Source: Alphaproteobacteria bacterium UBA2784 (GTDB lineage Bacteria; Pseudomonadota; Alphaproteobacteria; Micropepsales; Micropepsaceae). Taken from it: a DNA stretch of 6,837 nucleotides. This document shows, piece by piece, positions 1 through 5,347 of this stretch. A program made the position numbers and the translations under genes. The notes under the pieces were generated by a model that did not search any database, was not told the DNA's origin, and saw only the letters and a list, made by a program, of their open reading frames with translations. Every line of letters starts with the position of its first letter. Position 1 is the stretch's first letter. The stretch is taken from positions 1-6,837 of the forward strand of contig DEIC01000133.1 of the NCBI GenBank assembly GCA_002352285.1, read 5' to 3'.

Positions 1-2582
1 TCGATCTGCCCGCCATCGGCGATCTTCACGTCAAAGCAGTCGGCGGCCGACCGCTCGGCCTTCATGCGGCGGCGCATGGCGCGCGCATCGCGGAAAATGT
101 CAAAAGCTATGGCCGGCCGCATCAGCGCGCCGTCAATGGCCGCCTGCACTCTGGCGATAAAGCCGTCATCACCGGCAATCACCCGCGCCTTCGTCAGCGC
201 CATGCGCTCCCACGTCCACGCTTCATCGCGCTGGTAGGCAATGAATGAGGCAAGCCGCGTTGCCACTGGCCCCTTGTTGCCCGACGGGCGCAGCCGCATG
301 TCCACGTCATAGAGCCGGCCCTCGGCCGTCAGCGACGTGAGCGCCGCGATCATGCGCTGGCTGACCTTGGCAAAATACTGGCTGGGTGCCAGTGGCCGCG
401 CACCATCCGACTGGACCACTTCATCGTCAAACTCATAGATGAACATGAGATCAAGATCAGATGCCGCCGTCATCTGCCGCGCGCCGCATTTGCCCATGGC
501 GACAATCGCACAATGGCTGTCAGGCACGGCGCCATGCTGCCGCACAATGTCTGCGCGCACATGGGCGAGCAGTCCTGAAACCAGCACCGAGGCGACATCC
601 GCATAGGCGCGTCCGGCTTCAATCGCGCCTGCATGACCGCGCAACAGCGAAAGGCCGATGCGGAAACGCTGCTCATTGGCGATGCGGCGCGCCGCATCAA
701 GCACCCCCTCCAGACTTTCGGCATTTTCAGTCTGCTGACGGAACAGGTTTTCAACCTCAGCCTCATCTGGCAGCCGCAGCAGGAAGGCGGGATCAAGCAT
801 CGCATCGATCACGCCTGGCCGCTGCGCCAGATGACGTGCGATGCGGGGCGCCTGACCCAGCACTTCCACCACCAGCGCCATCAATGCCGGATTGGCCTGG
901 AACAGCGCAAACAGCTGCACACCTGCGGGCAGCCCGCTGACAAACCGGTCAAAGCCCAACAAGGTCTGGTCAGGATCAGGCGCGCGGGCGAAATCGGCGA
1001 TCAGCGCGGGCAACAGAGCGGCGAGCTTTTCGCGTGCCCGTGGCGAACGCGTCGCGCGAATGCGGCCCGCCGTCCAGTTCTGGATCAGCGGCGCCAGCTC
1101 GGTCCCGCGCTTGAACCCCTGCGCCTCCAGCGCAGCGCCCAGCCGCGCCACATCGTCCTCCGTTACGAGACTGATGGCCTGCGCCCTGCCCTCACCGGCG
1201 GGCGCATTGTCGAACAGGCTGTCGAAATGCCGCTCAACATTGGCAAGATGCGCCAGAAGCTCGGCGCGGAATGCATCCGCGTCGTCATAACCGGCGAAAT
1301 TGGCGATGCGGGCAACACCTGCGGCATCGGCGGGCAGCTTGTGGGTCTGCTCGTCATCGGTCATCTGCACGCGATGCTCGACCGTGCGGAAGAAACGATA
1401 GGCACGCATCAGCTCATCGCGCGTCACATCGGGCACATGATTGAGCGCCACCAGGGCATCCAGCATGGCGCGCGTTTCCCTCCCGCGCAGGCGCATCTCG
1501 CGCCCGCCCAGCACCAGCTGCCGCGTCTGCACATAGAACTCGACTTCGCGGATGCCGCCGCGGCCCAGCTTGATGTCATGGCCTTCCACCGCAATGGTCT
1601 TGTGGCCGCGCGCGGCGTGGATCTGCCGCTTCATCGCACGCATGTCGTCAATGGCGGCATAGTCGAGATGACGGCGGAATACGAAGGGCGTCAGCATGTG
1701 GAGAAATGCCTCGCCCGCCTTGCGATCACCGCCCACCGCACGCGCCTTGATGAAGGCGGCGCGCTCCCAGTTCTGGCCCATGCTCTCGTAATAGATTTCG
1801 GCGGCAGGCGCGGAAATCGCAACCTGCGTCGCCGAAGGATCGGGCCGAAGCCGCAGATCGCAGCGGAACACATAGCCATCAGCCGTCACCGTCTGGATGG
1901 CGCGCACGATGTCCTGTGTCAGGCGCACGAAGAATGGCGCCTCCTCCTGACTGCCGGCCAGCTTCAGATGATCCGGCTCGAAGAAGACCACGATGTCGAT
2001 GTCGCTGGAATAATTGAGCTCGCGCGCGCCAAACTTGCCCATCGCCAGAATGATAAGTCCGGAACCCTCCTCGGGCGCCTCGCGGTTCTTCAGCACAATC
2101 TTTCCGGCATCATGCGCCGCGCGCAGATGAAAGCGTGTCGCCGCACCGATGGCGGCTTCCGCCAGATCAGAGAGATGACCTGTCACCTCAAAAAAATCGA
2201 GCGCCCCGCCAACATCTCCCAGCGCAATGGCAAGGGCCGCCTTGCGCTTTGCCCGCCGCATGGCGGCATGAAGCGCATCAACACTTTTCTCGCGATCAGC
2301 TGCCGCCATCTCCTCAAGCGCATCCTGGGTCACCACCTGCGCGCCGCGCGTCAGAATCGCATGAAGCGCCTCCTGTTCGCGCAGCATCAGGCGCGCGAGA
2401 TAGGGCGATGCCCCGCTGACATGCATCACCAGATGGCGACAGGCCCCATCGCGCAGGACCGCGCCAAGGGCGCTCTCCGCCGACTCGCCAAGCCCCTCCA
2501 ATGTGCGCTCCGCCCGCGCAGGATCATACGGCCCCGGAAGCAGGACAGCGGCAGGAAAGAGGCTGGTCGTCTCGCTGGTCAT
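1..2582 (-). CDS. glnE: Glutamine synthetase adenylyltransferase/adenylyl-removing enzyme (partial, C-terminus off window)
   Basis: This cytoplasmic enzyme attaches AMP to glutamine synthetase, switching it off, and removes it by phosphorolysis, under control of PII protein and glutamine. An open frame of 860 codons runs from ATG at 2582 off the left edge. Two nucleotidyltransferase domains are visible. The N-terminal adenylyl-removing domain has MGKFGARELNYSSDID at residues 181-196 (D194, D196 as metal ligands), DLRLRPDPS near 240 and IKLGRGGIREVEF near 336. The C-terminal adenylylating domain has MGKCGARQMTAASDLD at 696-711 (D709, D711), DMRLRPSG near 760 and a second DVK-ADGGQI at the edge. 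A helical linker separates them. Family members are usually about 950-1000 residues, so roughly 90-140 are missing. I saw no frameshift or stop. The chosen ATG has no clear Shine-Dalgarno sequence and lies only 26 nt after the terminator of the upstream HU gene; an in-frame TTG eight codons upstream is a weaker alternative. Confidence 0.96.
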   Translation of the reverse strand, partial: MTSETTSLFPAAVLLPGPYDPARAERTLEGLGESAESALGAVLRDGACRHLVMHVSGASPYLARLMLREQEALHAILTRGAQVVTQDALEEMAAADREKSVDALHAAMRRAKRKAALAIALGDVGGALDFFEVTGHLSDLAEAAIGAATRFHLRAAHDAGKIVLKNREAPEEGSGLIILAMGKFGARELNYSSDIDIVVFFEPDHLKLAGSQEEAPFFVRLTQDIVRAIQTVTADGYVFRCDLRLRPDPSATQVAISAPAAEIYYESMGQNWERAAFIKARAVGGDRKAGEAFLHMLTPFVFRRHLDYAAIDDMRAMKRQIHAARGHKTIAVEGHDIKLGRGGIREVEFYVQTRQLVLGGREMRLRGRETRAMLDALVALNHVPDVTRDELMRAYRFFRTVEHRVQMTDDEQTHKLPADAAGVARIANFAGYDDADAFRAELLAHLANVERHFDSLFDNAPAGEGRAQAISLVTEDDVARLGAALEAQGFKRGTELAPLIQNWTAGRIRATRSPRAREKLAALLPALIADFARAPDPDQTLLGFDRFVSGLPAGVQLFALFQANPALMALVVEVLGQAPRIARHLAQRPGVIDAMLDPAFLLRLPDEAEVENLFRQQTENAESLEGVLDAARRIANEQRFRIGLSLLRGHAGAIEAGRAYADVASVLVSGLLAHVRADIVRQHGAVPDSHCAIVAMGKCGARQMTAASDLDLMFIYEFDDEVVQSDGARPLAPSQYFAKVSQRMIAALTSLTAEGRLYDVDMRLRPSGNKGPVATRLASFIAYQRDEAWTWERMALTKARVIAGDDGFIARVQAAIDGALMRPAIAFDIFRDARAMRRRMKAERSAADCFDVKIADGGQI

Positions 2583-2608
2583 GAAACGGCAGGACCGTGC
2601 TGGCAATG

Positions 2609-2640
2609 AAAAGGCCTGCCCGGATTGCGCCGGACAGGCC
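2609..2640 (-). terminator. Intrinsic terminator downstream of the HU gene
   Basis: Read on the minus strand, GGCCTGTCCGG pairs with CCGGGCAGGCC (11 bp including one G-U pair) around the loop CGCAAT, followed directly by TTTTC. The arms lie at 2630-2640 and 2613-2623 and the T-run at 2609-2612. It is placed 46 bp after the HU stop codon and 26 bp before the glnE ATG, so it should end HU transcripts before glnE. It has no T-run in the opposite direction. Confidence 0.85.
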
Positions 2641-2651
2641 CCTCATTCTTG

Positions 2652-2669
2652 CCTGCCCCGAAGGACAGG
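2652..2669 (-). other. UUCG-tetraloop hairpin in the HU 3' untranslated region
   Basis: On the minus strand CCTGTCC-TTCG-GGGCAGG forms a 7 bp stem with one G-U pair, closed by the very stable C(UUCG)G tetraloop. It begins 18 nt after the HU stop codon and is not followed by a T-run, so alone it is not a terminator. It may protect the 3' end of HU mRNA. Its two arms have the same sequence as the inner part of the arms of the terminator 11 bases downstream, which allows alternative pairing (see findings). Confidence 0.75.
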
Positions 2670-2686
2670 TGAAGATGCCGCCTGGA

Positions 2687-2968
2687 TCAGCAGCCCGCGG
2701 CCTTCTTCAGGTTCGCGGCCGGCTTGAAGCGCAGGCCCTTTGACGCCTTGATCTTGATCGCTTCACCCGTCTGCGGGTTGCGGCCCATGCGGGCAGCGCG
2801 CTTCGAGACGCGGAAGGTGCCGAACCCGCCGATGGCGAAGCCCTTGTCCTTGCCCGCCTTCAGACCGGCTTCGATGGACTCGAAAACCAGGTCGACGGCG
2901 CGCTTGGCTTCCGCCTTGGAGAGATCGCCCTTCTTGGCGACCAGTTCGATGAAGTCTGCTTTGCTCAT
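2687..2968 (-). CDS. HU-type histone-like DNA-binding protein
   Basis: A 93-residue protein of the HU/IHF family, which forms dimers that bend and compact DNA in the nucleoid. The helical N-terminal half (MSKADFIELVAKKGDLSKAEAK) forms the dimer body. GGFGTFRVSKRAARMGRNPQTGE (residues 48-69) carries the family signature and the start of the beta-arm, with the conserved R63-N64-P65 at its tip. Length is normal (about 90). The start at 2968 was chosen because it gives the standard HU N-terminus and has GAGGG 10 nt upstream; a longer open frame reaching 3115 adds 49 residues unlike any HU. The last residue is its only cysteine (C93), which is uncommon for HU. The gene lies upstream of glnE on the same strand, but a strong terminator separates them. 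Sequence alone does not decide between hupA/hupB-type naming, so no symbol is given; it looks more like homodimeric HU than IHF. Confidence 0.95.
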   Translation of the reverse strand: MSKADFIELVAKKGDLSKAEAKRAVDLVFESIEAGLKAGKDKGFAIGGFGTFRVSKRAARMGRNPQTGEAIKIKASKGLRFKPAANLKKAAGC

Positions 2969-2978
2969 GTCGGAATTT

Positions 2979-2983
2979 CCCTC
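2979..2983 (-). promoter_or_regulatory. Ribosome binding site of the HU gene
   Basis: GAGGG on the minus strand, separated by 10 nt from ATG at 2968. It is the clearest Shine-Dalgarno sequence in this half of the window, and it supports the short HU start over the upstream alternatives. Confidence 0.7.
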
Positions 2984-3042
2984 GAATCCGTGAATTGCGC
3001 GCAACATATAGCAGCGGCCCAAAATCACCGCCACTACATGAG

Positions 3043-3062
3043 CCGCATTCTTATGCGGTTTT
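3043..3062. repeat. Palindrome CCGCAT-N4-ATGCGG, first copy
   Basis: CCGCAT (3043-3048), TCTT, ATGCGG (3053-3058) is a perfect 6 bp inverted repeat, followed on the plus strand by TTTT. It lies 75 bp upstream of the HU start. It could be a protein-binding site or, read on the plus strand, a short terminator-like hairpin, though no plus-strand gene ends here. A near-identical copy begins exactly 42 bp further on. Confidence 0.6.
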
Positions 3063-3078
3063 GCGCGATGCATAGAGC

Positions 3079-3105
3079 AAAAATCCGCATCCCCGTGCGG
3101 TTTTT
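3079..3105. repeat. Palindrome CCGCA-N6-TGCGG with A/T-run flanks, second copy
   Basis: CCGCAT (3085-3090), CCCC, GTGCGG (3095-3100) repeats the first palindrome with one G-T closing pair. It is flanked by AAAAA (3079-3083) and TTTTT (3101-3105), which can extend the stem past one bulged base. The T-run follows the stem on both strands, so it could act as a bidirectional terminator. Its start is 42 bp, about four helical turns, from the first copy, and ATGCAT (3068-3073) lies almost midway between them. Confidence 0.6.
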
Positions 3106-3126
3106 GGAGTTGCATGGTTTGGCACT

Positions 3127-3146
3127 TTCGTGACTGACAGCACGAA
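3127..3146. repeat. Inverted repeat TTCGTG-N8-CACGAA
   Basis: A perfect 6 bp inverted repeat (3127-3132 and 3141-3146) around ACTGACAG. It overlaps the spacer after the possible -35 hexamer TTGGCA, a position where a repressor could act on the transporter gene. No T-run follows. The sequence differs from the two CCGCAT palindromes, so it would be a separate site. Confidence 0.45.
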
Positions 3147-3151
3147 TCAAT

Positions 3152-3176
3152 CTGGTGGGGCGCGTCGCCTGACCAG
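3152..3176 (+). repeat. Interrupted hairpin CTGGT...ACCAG in the transporter leader
   Basis: CTGGT (3152-3156) pairs with ACCAG (3172-3176), and inside it GGCG (3159-3162) pairs with CGCC (3166-3169) around CGT. A symmetrical two-by-two internal mismatch (GG opposite TG) separates the two stems. If transcription starts upstream, this forms a hairpin about 100 nt before the transporter start codon. There is no T-run, so it is not a terminator. Confidence 0.45.
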
Positions 3177-3274
3177 TTGCACGCGCGGTTCCTGTGCCTA
3201 AACTCGCAGCCAACGCCGCACAGTCGGGAACACTCCCGGTTTGGATTTCCGGCAAGAGGCAGTTCTCCGGTTTC

Positions 3275-4708
3275 ATGGCGTCCACAACTCCCACAAAACG
3301 CAATGCATCGCGCGAGAGGGTCGACACCAGCGTGTCGATCGCGGGCACCAGGGCTGCGTCGCGCTTTGGCCAGATGGCATGGGCGCTGAGCGAGTTTGCG
3401 TCCGGCCCTTACTTCATCGTCATCAACATCTTCGTATTTGCGACTTACTTCACATCCACCGTTGTCGGCGACGGCGTGAAGGGTCAGGAATACTGGGCCT
3501 ATCTGCAGGGCGGGGCCGGATTTCTGATTGCGCTGATGTCGCCGTTCCTCGGTTCGCTCGCCGATGCGTCAGGTCCGCGCAAGCCGTTCGTCCTTTTCTT
3601 CAGCATCATTGGCGTTCCGGCGATGTGCGCGCTGTGGTTCGCAGCACCCGGCGATATCGTCCCGGCTTTTGTTGCATTGATTATCGCAGCCGTGGCGATG
3701 GAATTCTCCGGCGTCTTCCAGCAGGCGATGCTGCCCTCTGTTGTCAGTGCACGCCGCGTCGGATTTCTCTCCGGCCTCGGCTATACGCTTTCCTATGTCG
3801 GCGCGACTTTGGTGTTCGCGCTCTGGCTCCTGTTGCCCCAGACCGGCTGGCTCGAGGGCATGCCGGAAAACACGCATGAGCGTCTGGCGGGCGTGTTGTG
3901 CGCAATCTGGTACATGATCTTTATCCTGCCGCTCTTCATCTTCACGCCCGACCTGCCGCATTCGGGTCTGCCTTTGCGCAAGGCCGCGGCCAAAGGTTTA
4001 CGCACACTCGGAACGACGCTGCGGCGGCTGGACCATTATCGCAACATCGCGGTCTATCTGATCGCGCGCCTGCTTTATTACGATGGCCTGACCGCCGTCT
4101 TCACCTTCATCGGCCCCTTCGCGCATTTCACCTTTGGCTGGTCAACCGAGAAGGTCGGGCTCTATGGCCTCGTCATCATTCTGACGGCTGCCATCAGCGC
4201 GAGCTTTGGCGGGTTGATCGACGATCTCATCGGCTCGAAGCGCACCATCCAGCTTTCCCTGATCGCCTTCTCGCTGGGACTGGCGGGTAATCTCGGCATG
4301 TCGCCCGACACGATCCTTTACGTGATCCCGGTCAGCGCCGGGATGTCGGCAATGCAGGTGCCACTGGTTGGCCCGTTGCTTTCCATGCTCGGCTTTACAA
4401 CCTTGCCAGAGCAGCTCTTTGTCGTCGTTGGCGTCTTTGGCGGCATGTTTGCAGGCCCCGCCCTATCTTCCAGCCGCACCATGCTGGCGCGCATTGCGCC
4501 CCCCAGCATGATCGCCGAGTTCTTCGGGCTTTACACGCTGACCGGCCGCGCCACCGCATTTCTGGCGCCGCTGACGATTGGCGCAGTCACGCATTTCACG
4601 CAGGACCAGCGTTCCGGCCTCATGGTGATCTTCGTGTTCATCGCTTTGGGATTCATCGGGCTTCTGGCTGTGCGCGAGAAGCAGACAGAGGCACTGCAAC
4701 ACCATTAG
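3275..4708 (+). CDS. UMF1/Atg22-like major facilitator superfamily transporter
   Basis: A 477-residue inner-membrane protein with about 12 hydrophobic segments. The first segment carries WALSEFASGPYFIVINIFVFATYF (residues 37-60), which corresponds to the WALYDWANSAF-type opening of the UMF1/Atg22-like family. SPFLGSLADASGPRKPF (89-105) is the MFS motif A loop after segment 2. GPALSSSRTMLARIAPPSMIAEFFGLYTLTGRATAFLAP (394-432) is the C-terminal signature of this family. Residues 225-255 form the charged central cytoplasmic loop. The canonical YDW/N residues of the opening are replaced by SEFAS, as in a divergent subfamily. Yeast Atg22 exports amino acids from the vacuole, but the substrate of bacterial members is unknown to me. 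ATG at 3275 gives a compact N-terminus; AGAGG lies 15 nt upstream, a long spacing, and GTG at 3194 would add 27 residues. Its stop overlaps the convergent neighbour's stop by 4 bp. Confidence 0.88.
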   Translation: MASTTPTKRNASRERVDTSVSIAGTRAASRFGQMAWALSEFASGPYFIVINIFVFATYFTSTVVGDGVKGQEYWAYLQGGAGFLIALMSPFLGSLADASGPRKPFVLFFSIIGVPAMCALWFAAPGDIVPAFVALIIAAVAMEFSGVFQQAMLPSVVSARRVGFLSGLGYTLSYVGATLVFALWLLLPQTGWLEGMPENTHERLAGVLCAIWYMIFILPLFIFTPDLPHSGLPLRKAAAKGLRTLGTTLRRLDHYRNIAVYLIARLLYYDGLTAVFTFIGPFAHFTFGWSTEKVGLYGLVIILTAAISASFGGLIDDLIGSKRTIQLSLIAFSLGLAGNLGMSPDTILYVIPVSAGMSAMQVPLVGPLLSMLGFTTLPEQLFVVVGVFGGMFAGPALSSSRTMLARIAPPSMIAEFFGLYTLTGRATAFLAPLTIGAVTHFTQDQRSGLMVIFVFIALGFIGLLAVREKQTEALQHH

Positions 4709-5253
4709 CAGTCGCGGTCGGAAAGCCAGACCCAGCTCAAGACTGTCTCCCAGGTCGAACACGGCTCTTCGACAGGCGTGTGGTCGAAGGTGGACTCGCA
4801 GGCCAGACTGTCCGTCTCGCAATAGGGCTCATCGCGCGGCGCAACGATGATCTCGATCTGGTCAAGCACGACATGCGGATTGGGGCCCGACGACATGAAG
4901 GCTTCAAGGAACCGCGCCTTTTTCAGAGCGTCCACATCGGTCCACAACGTGCCGCCATCGGGCAGCTCGCCATAGGCATAGCAGGAGACGTCAAACTTGA
5001 TGACGTCCCCCTTCCCAAGGTCACCCCGGAAGACCTGCACCACTTCGCCGGTCACGGCGCAATCGCCCATGCCGCCATCAGGTGCGCGCACATGGGTCAC
5101 CCGGATCTGGACATGATTGGCGGCAGTCCGCCGCCCTTCCTCGTAGACTTCAGGCGCCATGACCGCCCCGGCCGGCGCCGCGCAGACGAGCGTCAGGGCC
5201 GCAGCGGCAAGACGGCGCGCAAAGGCAGAAGATGTCAGACGGTGGACAGCCAT
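4705..5253 (-). CDS. Exported cysteine-rich protein of unknown function
   Basis: I do not recognise the family. The 182-residue product begins with a clear signal peptide: basic residues (R5, R13, R14), a hydrophobic core LAAAALTLVCAAP, and a likely cleavage AGA|VM after residue 30. The C24 context (TLVC) does not fit a lipobox, so a soluble periplasmic or secreted protein is more likely than a lipoprotein. The mature part has six cysteines (C65, C91, C145, C152, C165, C182), an even number that could form three disulfides, and the chain ends on a cysteine. Residues 66-90 (VTGEVVQVFRGDLGKGDVIKF) look like beta strands; the C-terminal third is acidic. The gene diverges from ccmI with 94 bp between starts and converges on the transporter with a 4 bp overlap. 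There is no evident Shine-Dalgarno sequence before ATG 5253. Signal peptide and reading frame are well supported; function is open. Confidence 0.82.
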   Translation of the reverse strand: MAVHRLTSSAFARRLAAAALTLVCAAPAGAVMAPEVYEEGRRTAANHVQIRVTHVRAPDGGMGDCAVTGEVVQVFRGDLGKGDVIKFDVSCYAYGELPDGGTLWTDVDALKKARFLEAFMSSGPNPHVVLDQIEIIVAPRDEPYCETDSLACESTFDHTPVEEPCSTWETVLSWVWLSDRDC

Positions 5254-5260
5254 CCGTCAT

Positions 5261-5290
5261 TTGGTAAAGAGACTGGCTTCCCAAGGTCAA
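5261..5290 (-). promoter_or_regulatory. Possible promoter of the exported-protein gene
   Basis: On the minus strand TTGACC (5290-5285) is a good -35 hexamer, followed after 18 bp by TACCAA (5266-5261), a weak -10. Transcription would begin close to the ATG at 5253, giving a nearly leaderless mRNA, which would fit the absence of a ribosome binding site. The -10 is poor, so this is tentative. Confidence 0.25.
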
Positions 5291-5302
5291 GAGATTGTGC
5301 CG

Positions 5303-5330
5303 GGTGGAACGCACAAGGGGCCGCTCCACC
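5303..5330 (+). other. Hairpin just upstream of the ccmI ribosome binding site
   Basis: GGTGGA (5303-5308) and TCCACC (5325-5330) form a perfect 6 bp stem around a 16-base loop containing AAGGGG. The stem ends three bases before the AGGG of the ccmI ribosome binding site. It may be a structured leader element; the purine run in the loop could be an alternative ribosome contact. Chance occurrence cannot be excluded. Confidence 0.35.
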
Positions 5331-5333
5331 GTC

Positions 5334-5338
5334 AGGGT
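5334..5338 (+). promoter_or_regulatory. Ribosome binding site of ccmI
   Basis: AGGGT lies 10 nt before ATG 5348. It selects this start over the longer open frame that begins at 5159 inside the oppositely oriented neighbour. Confidence 0.6.
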
Positions 5339-5347
5339 GTCGCAATT

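Larger units (their letters stand above)
2969..3274. other. Divergent intergenic region between HU and the transporter, rich in inverted repeats
   Basis: These 306 bases hold no gene I can support but must contain the promoters of both flanking genes. For HU, the minus-strand TATATG at 3010-3005 could be a -10 box, but no good -35 is found 16-18 bp upstream. For the transporter, TTGGCA at 3119-3124 resembles a -35, followed only by weak -10 candidates around 3144-3150. Four inverted repeats follow one another between 3043 and 3176 and are listed separately. A short near-repeat of CCGGTTT occurs at about 3236 and 3267, just before the transporter start. I see no tRNA or mobile-element end here. 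Confidence 0.6.

Noticed and set aside
461..940. Plus-strand open frame of 159 codons inside glnE
   Set aside because: Low-complexity Arg/Pro/His/Ala product with no family features; it is a shadow of the minus-strand glnE.
633..2609. A 658-codon open frame on the plus strand opposite glnE
   Set aside because: It is register-aligned with glnE codons on the other strand, a common artefact in GC-rich genes. Its product is rich in Arg, His and Gln without domains, while the minus strand clearly encodes both GlnE catalytic domains.
2969..3115. A 49-residue N-terminal extension of HU
   Set aside because: HU proteins start at the MSKADF-type sequence, a good ribosome binding site precedes that ATG, and the extension crosses the palindromes and likely promoter.
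3119..3134. A sigma-54-type promoter (TGGCAC...)
   Set aside because: TGGCAC is present, but the GC required at -12 is absent at the correct spacing.
3194..3274. GTG start adding 27 residues to the transporter
   Set aside because: The extension has no family resemblance, and I see no better ribosome binding site for it. The ATG at 3275 is preferred, though not certain.
5159..5347. A longer ccmI start adding 63 residues
   Set aside because: It overlaps the signal-peptide region of the divergent gene, is rich in Arg, and would place a long basic tail before a membrane segment that normally begins at the N-terminus of CcmI.
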